Assembly (NCBI GenBank): GCA_018816585.1
Contig: JAHIVQ010000041.1
Coordinates: forward strand, 1 to 6,650
Origin: Nanobdellota archaeon
GTDB lineage: Archaea > Nanobdellota > Nanobdellia > SCGC-AAA011-G17 > JAFCDX01
Direction of reading: 5' to 3'
Length of the DNA: 6,650 bases
Under the pieces are notes generated by a model. It saw nothing but the letters and a program-made list of their open reading frames with translations, was not told the DNA's origin and made no database searches. The position numbers were made by a program, and so were the translations under genes. Of the stretch, positions 1-4,247 are shown piece after piece (position 1 is the first letter of the stretch; the number at the start of each line of letters is the position of its first letter).

Positions 1-38
1 TAAAGGCTTTTAAGACTCATTATACACCTTAATTTAGA

Positions 39-94
39 CTGCCCGCTTCCTCTATGTTAAAGTGTTTGGTATCAAAATGTGGTGAAGCGAGCAG
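39..94 (-). other. Long-loop stem-loop downstream of the last gene
   Basis: On the minus strand an 11-bp stem is formed by CTGCTCGCTTC (94-84) and GAAGCGGGCAG (49-39), with one G-U pair, enclosing a loop of about 34 nt. It begins 9 nt after the stop of the lysine-rich gene. The single mismatch on the plus strand (C-A) becomes a wobble on the minus strand, so the structure favours minus-strand RNA, the strand carrying all genes. The 3' flank (TCTAAATTAAGG) has no U tract, so it is not a classical intrinsic terminator. It could be a 3' stabiliser, a factor-assisted terminator or a small structured RNA. I see no gene in 1-103. Confidence 0.45.
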
Positions 95-103
95 TAAATA
101 TTG

Positions 104-817
104 TTATCTACTAAATTTACCATAGGCAGACATAGATTTGTAATAGACTTTTTTGGTTGATTTCTTTTCCTTACCTTTACCATAGGCAGACATAGATTTG
201 TAATAGACTTTTTTGGTTGATTTCTTTTCCTTACCTTTTTTAGCTCCACCTTTTTTGCGAATCAATACACCAGCAGCAGTACATTTTCTGAAAGTGCTCT
301 TCTTAAGTTTTGCATTGTAGACTTTTTTGTAATAACCATCTTTGCGCTTGTAGACTTTTTTGGTTGATTTCTTTTTCGTGGTTTTCTTCTTACCTTTACC
401 TTTAGGTCTGCCGACTTTTTTCTTCTTAGTAGACTTTTTCTTTTTAGTAGCTTTCTTTTTGGGTGCTGTCAGTGAAGGAACATTTTTTGTTGATGCAGAA
501 GTAATAGCTCCATCTTTACCAATCTTAAACAGTGAAGGCTTTCCACCAGTACCTTTTGTTTTGCCACCAGCATCTGGCAAAATACCTTTTTTCAAAAACA
601 ACGCAATAAGATACTTATATGCGTCTGCAACCGAAAAACTGTGTTTTTTGGCAAAAGCACATACATGTGCTGCATGATATTTTCTCAAAAAAGATTTAGC
701 TGCTCCCGCAGCACCATCAGTAGAATTACATGTAAATCCCTGACGATTTACACCATATTTTCTTGCAAATACGACTACGTACTTTCGTGATTTACCAGTA
801 GATTTTTTCTTAGCCAT
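104..817 (-). CDS. Lysine-rich AT-hook protein, probably DNA-binding (histone H1-like tail)
   Basis: This 237-aa protein is extremely basic. Residues 1-80 look like a compact domain (KYVVVFARKYG, an Ala-rich stretch, then AFAKKHSFSVADAYKYLIALFLKKG) that I do not recognise. A Gly/Thr linker follows (82-118), then a Lys/Ser/Thr-rich tail from about residue 120. The tail contains an AT-hook core, KKVGRPKGKGKKK, at about 132-144. KKSTKKVY recurs at about 149-156, 198-205 and 218-225, and the last two fall in a 20-residue unit repeated perfectly at 194-213 and 214-233. Such composition is typical of proteins that neutralise or compact DNA, for example H1-like and viral core proteins; packaging or condensing the viral genome is inference. 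The start has AGGAG 8 nt upstream and lies 11 nt after the preceding gene. The gene appears richer in G+C than its neighbours. It is the last gene before the stem-loop at 39-94. Confidence 0.85.
   Translation of the reverse strand: MAKKKSTGKSRKYVVVFARKYGVNRQGFTCNSTDGAAGAAKSFLRKYHAAHVCAFAKKHSFSVADAYKYLIALFLKKGILPDAGGKTKGTGGKPSLFKIGKDGAITSASTKNVPSLTAPKKKATKKKKSTKKKKVGRPKGKGKKKTTKKKSTKKVYKRKDGYYKKVYNAKLKKSTFRKCTAAGVLIRKKGGAKKGKEKKSTKKVYYKSMSAYGKGKEKKSTKKVYYKSMSAYGKFSR
116..238 (-). repeat. 60-bp in-frame tandem duplication
   Basis: Positions 116-178 are identical to 176-238, an offset of 60 nt with 63 nt exact match. The unit encodes 20 residues, from KGKEKKSTKK to YYKSMSAYG, twice at the C-terminus of the lysine-rich protein. 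Absence of even synonymous differences shows a very recent event, or an assembly artefact. A shorter related stretch encoding KKSTKKVY occurs at about 350-374, so the motif was already repeated before this duplication. Confidence 0.95.
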
Positions 818-828
818 TTTCTTAACTC

Positions 829-1485
829 CTATTTTAGAGGTTTTAGTTTTCCTTTTCGTATTATGACTTCTTTGTCATTAATAATTATTTTGCTAACATT
901 ATTTTTTTCTGGTTTGTTTAACCCGTTTTCATATAACAACGGGTCATTCTGAAACCAGATATATTGATTCCCGCTTGTTTGACAACCTTTTCGCTTTCCT
1001 TCGACATTGCAATAAGTTCTAAACCCGTTTCCTTCTAATAATTTCCTGGCTGCTTTTTGTTTCCACATATTGCGATTAAAAGAAATCGAAATTAGTTTCG
1101 GGTCGTCAGCATATACTTTTTTTTCCGCAAATATATTTGTTTCCATAACATCATCTTCAACAACATTATTTGTATCTACTTTCATTATACGGTTATTAGA
1201 AAAATTATTTATAGTTTTTTCTTTAATTGCGTTTATATAATAATATTGTTTGCTGTCATCACAGCGTAATAAATAATTAGTGTTGTTGTTAAAAAATATT
1301 GCCAAACTTTTTGCTTCATGTTCATCACTGACATAGAAAATTATTTTACCATCTGCCTGAGCGATTACATCACAGGCGATTGTTGCTTGTTCCGATGATA
1401 CTTTAGAATCATAAAGTAATAATTGGAAATCAACAGATTCGATAATAAAAAGATAAATGTTTTTATGAAATATTGTTTGTTGCAT
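829..1485 (-). CDS. Hypothetical protein with a phage-type C-terminal motif
   Basis: This 218-aa soluble protein is not assigned to a family. Residues 1-100 read as an alpha/beta domain with hydrophobic strands (YLFIIESVDFQLLLYD; GKIIFYVSD) and an Asn-rich patch (66-70). A low-complexity acidic linker (about 102-130) joins it to a C-terminal part, ISFNRNMWKQKAARKLLEGNGF at 134-155 followed by NQYIWFQNDP at 173-182. From memory this resembles the motif 'F-x-W-x-x-x-x-A-x-x-W/L-L-x-x-x-G-F ... y-x-f-x-Q-x-x-P' found at the ends of various phage proteins, including some head-protease or structural proteins; this is recall, not a search. The start codon lies 2 nt after the TAA of the upstream gene with only a weak A-rich leader (AAAAAG), so translational coupling is likely. 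An internal start at Met101 would leave only the linker and motif. Confidence 0.8.
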   Translation of the reverse strand: MQQTIFHKNIYLFIIESVDFQLLLYDSKVSSEQATIACDVIAQADGKIIFYVSDEHEAKSLAIFFNNNTNYLLRCDDSKQYYYINAIKEKTINNFSNNRIMKVDTNNVVEDDVMETNIFAEKKVYADDPKLISISFNRNMWKQKAARKLLEGNGFRTYCNVEGKRKGCQTSGNQYIWFQNDPLLYENGLNKPEKNNVSKIIINDKEVIIRKGKLKPLK

Positions 1486-1487
1486 AA

Positions 1488-1814
1488 TTACTTTTTAATA
1501 ATTTTTATATTGTGTTTCAGCACTAAATCTTTTAAGCAGTTTTCACACATAATAAAATCAACATGGTTCATATCGCCAAAATATGCTGATTCATAACCGC
1601 CAGTATAAACAATGTTTATGCTATTATCGCTACCCACATCAGTATTACAAAGACTACATGCATAAGATGGCTTATCAACAATTTTACTATTGATTAATAC
1701 CCAGCCATCATGGTCTTTTTTTATATCATTATTGCCAATCCTAAATATTATTTGTTTTTGCTCAAACCTATCACCACGTTTCTGATATGTACATTCAATA
1801 TAAAAATTTTTCAT
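1488..1814 (-). CDS. Four-cysteine putative zinc-binding protein
   Basis: This 108-aa protein carries CSLC at residues 53-56 and C-x-x-C (MCENC) at 90-93. Two CxxC knuckles about 33 residues apart are the usual layout of a treble-clef or zinc-ribbon site. Around them are beta-type segments (NFYIECTYQKRG; QKQIIFRIG; GWVLINSKIV) and the tail is basic (VLKHNIKIIKK). No catalytic motif is visible, so a structural zinc and nucleic-acid or protein binding are only inference. The chosen start (MKNFYIE) lies 4 nt after the TAG of the preceding gene and has GGGAG about 9 nt upstream inside that gene's last codons. A longer reading from 1862 would add 16 residues overlapping the upstream gene and has no comparable ribosome-binding site. 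Confidence 0.8.
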   Translation of the reverse strand: MKNFYIECTYQKRGDRFEQKQIIFRIGNNDIKKDHDGWVLINSKIVDKPSYACSLCNTDVGSDNSINIVYTGGYESAYFGDMNHVDFIMCENCLKDLVLKHNIKIIKK

Positions 1815-1818
1815 ATTG

Positions 1819-2169
1819 CTATGCTCCCATTTGACCAAATTGATTTGATGCCTGGTTAACAACTTCTTTGCCCCTGTTTACAATGTTATTCAGATTGCCT
1901 AAATTAATATTGAAATAATCGAGCATTGCAATGACAGCAGCAGCAGTAATCATAATCGTTTTACTCTGTGTGAATTTACCAGTCAGCATAAAAGTTCCAT
2001 AAGCAAGTAACGCAGTTTTAGAAGTTTTCATCAGATAATTAATTGCTTCAATTTTACCTTGCATTCTAGCTTTTCTTATTTCGTTCATATATTCATTATT
2101 CTGTGGTATTATCTGTTGTTGCGGACTCTGTTGATTCCGGGTTATCGGGATTTGTTGTTGTGCTTCCAT
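1819..2169 (-). CDS. Gln-rich small membrane protein
   Basis: This 116-aa protein has a Gln/Pro/Asn-rich N-terminus (residues 2-25, with QQQ runs), a basic helix (IRKARMQGKIEAINYLMK), one or two hydrophobic stretches (about 51-63 and 70-86, the latter TIMITAAAVIAMLDYF) and a polar Asn/Gln C-terminus. I do not recognise a family; a membrane-associated viral protein is plausible. The start at 2169 is preceded by GGAG with 6-nt spacing (TGGAGATGATAATGG). A longer reading from 2235 lacks an equivalent site and overlaps the upstream gene more deeply. Even with the shorter start, residues 1-24 are encoded by the same 74 nt as the tail of the upstream holin-like gene in another frame. Confidence 0.8.
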   Translation of the reverse strand: MEAQQQIPITRNQQSPQQQIIPQNNEYMNEIRKARMQGKIEAINYLMKTSKTALLAYGTFMLTGKFTQSKTIMITAAAVIAMLDYFNINLGNLNNIVNRGKEVVNQASNQFGQMGA

Positions 2170-2374
2170 TATCATCTCCATTAATAATTTTATTTTTAAG
2201 AATAATCCTTGATACACTGTAACCGAATGCCCCAACGATTGCGAAGATTAAATTAATCGTTTGCAATGCTTTGTCCTCAGTTATGAAACCTGACATTGAT
2301 AACAGAGCAATTGTAATCAATATAATCATAACCCAAAACTCTGTTGTCTTAATTCCTTGTTTTAATTCCGCCAT
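2096..2374 (-). CDS. Holin-like two-helix membrane protein
   Basis: This 92-aa protein has a short charged N-terminus (MAELKQGIKTTEFW), a transmembrane helix at about 13-30, a short turn (ITEDKA), a second helix at about 38-58 ending YSVSRIILKNK, and a long polar acidic tail rich in Thr, Asn, Ser and Glu (65-92). Small size, two helices, the TEFW-type entry to helix 1 and a Tyr...Arg...Lys exit from helix 2 resemble small phage proteins often annotated as holins. Hole formation is inference, since holins are defined by behaviour and no lysozyme or amidase is encoded in this window. The start has AGGAG (2387-2380 region) overlapping the end of the preceding 53-aa gene, whose stop is 2 nt upstream. 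The last 24 codons overlap the next gene. Confidence 0.8.
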   Translation of the reverse strand: MAELKQGIKTTEFWVMIILITIALLSMSGFITEDKALQTINLIFAIVGAFGYSVSRIILKNKIINGDDNGSTTTNPDNPESTESATTDNTTE

Positions 2375-2376
2375 CG

Positions 2377-2538
2377 TTATCTCCTTTTATTAAATAAATA
2401 TATTATAACTCCACCAATTACTAGTCCAATGAAAAAACGTTTATTTCCTTTGCATATCAGATGTTGTTCAAACTCATCAATTAATTTTTCCTGTTTAGCT
2501 GGGTCTTTTTCTTGCGAAATCGCATTTATGTAACTCAT
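2377..2538 (-). CDS. 53-aa single-helix membrane protein
   Basis: This short gene reads MSYINAISQEKDPAK onwards: about 33 polar, charged residues predicted helical, then one transmembrane helix (about 35-49, FFIGLVIGGVIIYLF) and a basic end, NKRR. By the positive-inside rule the C-terminus would be cytoplasmic. The start is fixed because an in-frame TGA lies immediately before the ATG. That TGA closes a six-codon reading frame (2559-2539) which has the strong AGGAG site, so this gene is probably translated by termination-reinitiation. Its last codons (AAAAGGAGATAA) contain the SD for the holin-like gene. The N-terminus resembles that of the 79-aa protein at 3027 (MTYLGNTESQ / MSYINAISQE), and both follow a duplicated remnant, so they may be distant paralogs. 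Confidence 0.75.
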   Translation of the reverse strand: MSYINAISQEKDPAKQEKLIDEFEQHLICKGNKRFFIGLVIGGVIIYLFNKRR

Positions 2539-2559
2539 TCATCTATTACCAAATCTCAT
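2539..2559 (-). pseudogene. Six-codon remnant of an ART gene start (leader ORF)
   Basis: ATGAGATTTGGTA at 2559-2547 matches the start of the ART-like gene at 3866 after removal of two T residues (ATGAGATTTTTGGTA), together with the shared leader TAGGAGAAAAA. Sequence beyond is unrelated. The remnant encodes MRFGNR and a TGA directly abutting the ATG of the 53-aa gene. The original function is lost, but it retains the SD and a start codon and so probably acts as a translational leader for the downstream membrane protein. Confidence 0.7.
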
Positions 2560-2790
2560 TTTTTCTCCTATTTTAAAAACTCAAAGATTCTTTTCCGTTT
2601 TTAAATTTTATATCCTCAGCACAATAAAAAACTGGACAATTATGACCAAAAGTCTTGCACAAATATTTAATATCTTTGCCAATAGGAAATTCTTCTATCA
2701 AAGAACCGTAAGGACAATATCCTAATTCCCTACATGGCTTTATACGATTCTCGTTTTCTTTTTCGATACCATTTTTGATGCAATTTTTTA
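2547..2790 (-). repeat. Dispersed duplication, copy 2 (Cys-rich gene plus ART start)
   Basis: This segment matches 3852-4099 with only two substitutions and two 2-nt length changes in A or T runs that I can see. It spans the start of the ART-like gene, the intergenic SD region and all but the first six codons of the 77-aa cysteine-rich gene. It is clearly a recent duplication, or was recently homogenised by gene conversion. Confidence 0.93.
2573..2790 (-). pseudogene. 5'-truncated copy of the 77-aa cysteine-rich gene
   Basis: This reading frame is open from Lys7 of the intact protein (4115-3882) to the stop, with one amino-acid change (Ile68 to Phe) and one synonymous change. The first six codons (MKGYWL) are missing and replaced by the end of the 79-aa membrane gene, which lies in a different frame. 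Tracing the frame upstream reaches a stop without any ATG, GTG or TTG, so no normal start exists. I consider it untranslated, though the frame is undamaged. It fills the interval between the 79-aa and 53-aa genes. Confidence 0.8.
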
Positions 2791-3027
2791 TGCTGACATT
2801 GATATAGTAAACAATGTGCCAATTGGTATTCCTGCTATCAGACCATATTTTATAAAACTTTTATGAAAACCATATTTAGCAATCAATCCAGCAATAACTA
2901 ATGGGGGAATAATAAATATCGTATTAATTTTTAAGCTATCTAATGGGTCATGCTTCCAATACTGTATATATTGTTTTAATGCGTACGACAAATCTGATTG
3001 ACTTTCTGTATTTCCTAAATAGGTCAT
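2788..3027 (-). CDS. 79-aa two-helix membrane protein
   Basis: The N-terminal 33 residues are polar (MTYLGNTESQSDLSYALKQY and an acidic-basic HDPLDSLK segment). They are followed by two hydrophobic segments, about 34-50 (INTIFIIPPLVIAGLIA) and about 58-77, separated by a short basic loop (KYGFHKSFIK). No family is recognised. The SD is GGAGG with 7-nt spacing, carried by a 95-nt duplicated fragment of the lipoprotein-like gene lying directly upstream; that fragment's TGA overlaps this ATG (ATGA). The 3' end stops where the truncated cysteine-rich copy begins, so the C-terminus may have been shaped by that junction. Compared with the other cassette, an ART gene that would sit before it is absent. 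Confidence 0.8.
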   Translation of the reverse strand: MTYLGNTESQSDLSYALKQYIQYWKHDPLDSLKINTIFIIPPLVIAGLIAKYGFHKSFIKYGLIAGIPIGTLFTISMSA

Positions 3028-3121
3028 TTCTTTTCCTCCACGAGTTTTATGATAAACAATATATTCTTGTTCAATTGCTCTATTGCTTCCTTCAGTTCTT
3101 CAGTACGTTCATAATTATCAT
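3027..3121 (-). repeat. Dispersed duplication of a lipoprotein-like gene 3' end
   Basis: This is a 95-nt direct repeat of 5169-5263 in the same orientation, about 95% identical without gaps. Its upstream edge is one base from the TGA of the 247-aa gene and its downstream edge is at the ATG of the 79-aa gene, so both breakpoints coincide with gene boundaries. Confidence 0.93.
3028..3039 (-). promoter_or_regulatory. Shared 12-nt RBS module (79-aa gene)
   Basis: GGAGGAAAAGAA on the minus strand abuts the ATG at 3027, giving 7-nt spacing from GGAGG. The same 12 nt occur before the genes starting at 4231 and 5162. Confidence 0.8.
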
Positions 3122-3122
3122 C

Positions 3123-3866
3123 TCATTTTGGTATCTCTCCTTTTTCTAACATGTCCCACAATTTATCTGCTGCCGAAGCTAAATCTTTTTGTTTAATTCG
3201 TGTTTTCATTTCTTTTTGCAATAATTTTATACGTGACTCTACGTATATTTTGTTTGTTTTGTTAATATTAAAAAATTTATTACAATAAATTATTTCTTTT
3301 TTTGTTACCAATGCAACAAACTGATTAGGTGTAATTCTTTTTTTTATGCTTCCAGAGCCTTCTAATAAAGAAGCTCTTACTAAATTTCGTGTACCATAAA
3401 CATTATAAGTGTAATCTTTTATATCGTTTATTATTTTAAGACAATGGTTAAATATAAATCTCATAAACTTATAAGCATCAATTTCTAAAATATTGTGTTT
3501 TTTTAATATTCTTTGCATATAATTATAATTTTTTGTTCCAGGTATTCCATATTTTGTAAAATGTAACCAATTATCAAAAGTATCTTCATCTATATATATT
3601 TTATTTTTCTTTTTACCATCGTCATCAACGATAAATACTATACATAGTCCTTTGCCTTTTCTTTTTAAATAATTAATAGCATTGTGTATTCCGTGTGGTT
3701 TAATAAATTCTTTTGTTTCCATATTCATTAAAGAACCATAAAATATATGATTTTTTGTTGAGCTAACACCAGACCAACCAATTTCTGATTTTGATGTATC
3801 TATTCCATGCTTCATCAAAGAATCTGAATAAGCAATTGTTGTGCCATGTCCTACCAAAAATCTCAT
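3123..3866 (-). CDS. ART-fold-like protein, shorter paralog
   Basis: This 247-aa protein probably has an ADP-ribosyltransferase-type fold. The first strand is FLVGHGT (HGT at 7-9), followed by a helix ending in GI (21-22), GWS at 30-32, a strand GKGLCIVFIVDDD (71-83), an acidic IDED motif (92-95) and a late GSGS (170-173)...ITPNQFVAL (178-186) element. The order HGT / GI / WS / D-E-D / G-S...N-x-F-V matches the 304-aa protein at 5162. From memory it resembles phage-encoded ART-like proteins with 'YHGT...IL..GI...PDED...Y.G.IP'. If enzymatic, it would transfer ADP-ribose from NAD+ to a host or viral target; no target is indicated and an active-site glutamate is not secure (E169 precedes GSGS). 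The rest is a basic helical region. AGGAG lies 6 nt before the ATG. Its TGA is followed in frame by the lipoprotein-gene fragment. Confidence 0.6.
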   Translation of the reverse strand: MRFLVGHGTTIAYSDSLMKHGIDTSKSEIGWSGVSSTKNHIFYGSLMNMETKEFIKPHGIHNAINYLKRKGKGLCIVFIVDDDGKKKNKIYIDEDTFDNWLHFTKYGIPGTKNYNYMQRILKKHNILEIDAYKFMRFIFNHCLKIINDIKDYTYNVYGTRNLVRASLLEGSGSIKKRITPNQFVALVTKKEIIYCNKFFNINKTNKIYVESRIKLLQKEMKTRIKQKDLASAADKLWDMLEKGEIPK

Positions 3867-4099
3867 TTTTTCTCCTATTTTTTAAAAACTCAAAGATTCT
3901 TTTCCGTTTTTAATTTTTATATCCTCAGCACAATAAAAAACTGGACAATTATGACCAAAAGTCTTGCACAAATATTTAATATCTTTACCAATAGGAAATT
4001 CTTCTATCAAAGAACCGTAAGGACAATATCCTAATTCCCTACATGGCTTTATACGATTCTCGTTTTCTTTTTCGATACCATTTTTGATGCAATTTTTTA
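3852..4099 (-). repeat. Dispersed duplication, copy 1 (intact Cys-rich gene side)
   Basis: This is the partner of 2547-2790 and contains the intact versions: the 5' end of the 247-aa ART-like gene, the AGGAG leader, and codons 7-77 of the cysteine-rich gene. About 99% identity over some 240 nt, setting aside two 2-nt indels in homopolymer runs. Confidence 0.93.
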
Positions 4100-4115
4100 A
4101 CCAATAACCTTTCAT
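3882..4115 (-). CDS. 77-aa cysteine-rich protein (GYCPYG / FGHNCPVFY motif)
   Basis: Six cysteines occur at 9, 25, 31, 50, 57 and 62 in the core PCRELGYCPYG (24-34)...EEFPI...LCKTFGHNCPVFYCAED (49-65). The conserved look of CRELGYCPYG and FGH-x-CPVFY agrees with a motif I recall from uncharacterised bacterial and phage proteins. The spacing (C-x5-C, C-x6-C-x4-C) would suit binding of zinc or a metal cluster, but no ligand or function can be assigned. The N-terminal 20 residues are basic. The ATG overlaps the TGA of the 39-aa membrane gene (ATGA), indicating coupled translation. It lies between two ART-like genes, and a 5'-truncated, almost identical copy lies at 2573-2790. Confidence 0.82.
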   Translation of the reverse strand: MKGYWLKNCIKNGIEKENENRIKPCRELGYCPYGSLIEEFPIGKDIKYLCKTFGHNCPVFYCAEDIKIKNGKESLSF

Positions 4116-4231
4116 TTTTTCCCTCGTTTGAATATATTAAAAAATTTTATAGCAACATAGCTAACGGCAAAACCAACACCAAACGCTATAATGCTTATAC
4201 TAATGTGCAAGAAGTTGATAAATTTTCTCAT
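4112..4231 (-). CDS. 39-aa single-helix membrane peptide
   Basis: The product starts MRKFINFLHIS, has one transmembrane helix at about 9-30 (ISISIIAFGVGFAVSYVAI) and ends in a basic tail, FKRGKK. Evidence that this short frame is real: GGAGG with 10-nt spacing (GGAGGAAAAGAACAAATG) just after the stop of the 304-aa gene, and a TGA overlapping the ATG of the cysteine-rich gene as ATGA. It fills an otherwise empty 130-nt gap exactly. Function unknown; small basic membrane peptides beside putative toxins or lysis genes can act in membranes, but nothing here proves that. Confidence 0.78.
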   Translation of the reverse strand: MRKFINFLHISISIIAFGVGFAVSYVAIKFFNIFKRGKK

Positions 4232-4234
4232 TTG

Positions 4235-4246
4235 TTCTTTTCCTCC
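4235..4246 (-). promoter_or_regulatory. Shared 12-nt RBS module (39-aa gene)
   Basis: GGAGGAAAAGAA lies 3 nt before the ATG at 4231 (10 nt from GGAGG), immediately after the TAA of the 304-aa gene. It is identical to the modules at 3028-3039 and 5170-5181 although the surrounding genes differ. Confidence 0.8.
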
Positions 4247-4247
4247 A

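Larger units (their letters stand above)
3024..3121 (-). pseudogene. 3' fragment of the lipoprotein-like coiled-coil gene
   Basis: This fragment encodes the last 31 residues (DNYERTEELKEAIEQL... to EEKK) of the 101-aa lipoprotein-like protein. It aligns without gaps with 5169-5263, differing at 5 of 95 positions. All five are transitions, four synonymous and one Ala to Val. It has no start codon of its own. It sits in frame immediately after the TGA of the 247-aa ART-like gene, separated by one extra Asp codon, so read-through would append the coiled coil to that protein. Its last bases, GGAGGAAAAGAA, form the ribosome-binding site of the 79-aa gene, and its TGA overlaps that gene's ATG. Confidence 0.85.

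Noticed and set aside
1..103. A tRNA in the terminal non-coding stretch
   Set aside because: The paired arms enclose only about 34 nt and there is no T-loop consensus or cloverleaf.
116..238. CRISPR array
   Set aside because: Only two abutting units, no spacers, and the repeat is coding in frame.
52..249. Minus-strand 65-aa reading frame over the repeated 3' end
   Set aside because: It is an alternative frame of the 60-bp tandem repeat within the lysine-rich gene, has no SD and runs past that gene's stop.
360..677. Plus-strand 105-aa frame rich in Phe, Leu and Val
   Set aside because: It is the antisense of lysine codons (TTT/CTT runs) in the lysine-rich gene; no ribosome-binding site and opposite to all other genes.
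1815..1862. Longer N-terminus for the four-cysteine protein
   Set aside because: The upstream ATG lacks an SD and would overlap the preceding gene by 44 nt, while the ATG at 1814 has GGGAG and follows the stop by 4 nt.
2573..3027. Frameshift fusion of the 79-aa membrane protein with the Cys-rich copy
   Set aside because: The frames are offset, the TAA comes before the A-run that might slip, and no slippery heptamer is seen ahead of the stop.
2539..3125. Reassignment of TGA to tryptophan (two in-frame TGA codons with open continuation)
   Set aside because: About 16 Trp residues in the larger genes are all encoded by TGG and the long frames contain no TGA; both cases are explained by duplication junctions.
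2943..3149. Plus-strand 68-aa frame
   Set aside because: Antisense shadow crossing the 79-aa gene, the lipoprotein fragment and the end of the ART-like gene; no SD.
3846..4034. Plus-strand 62-aa frame
   Set aside because: Antisense shadow of the cysteine-rich gene and the ART start.
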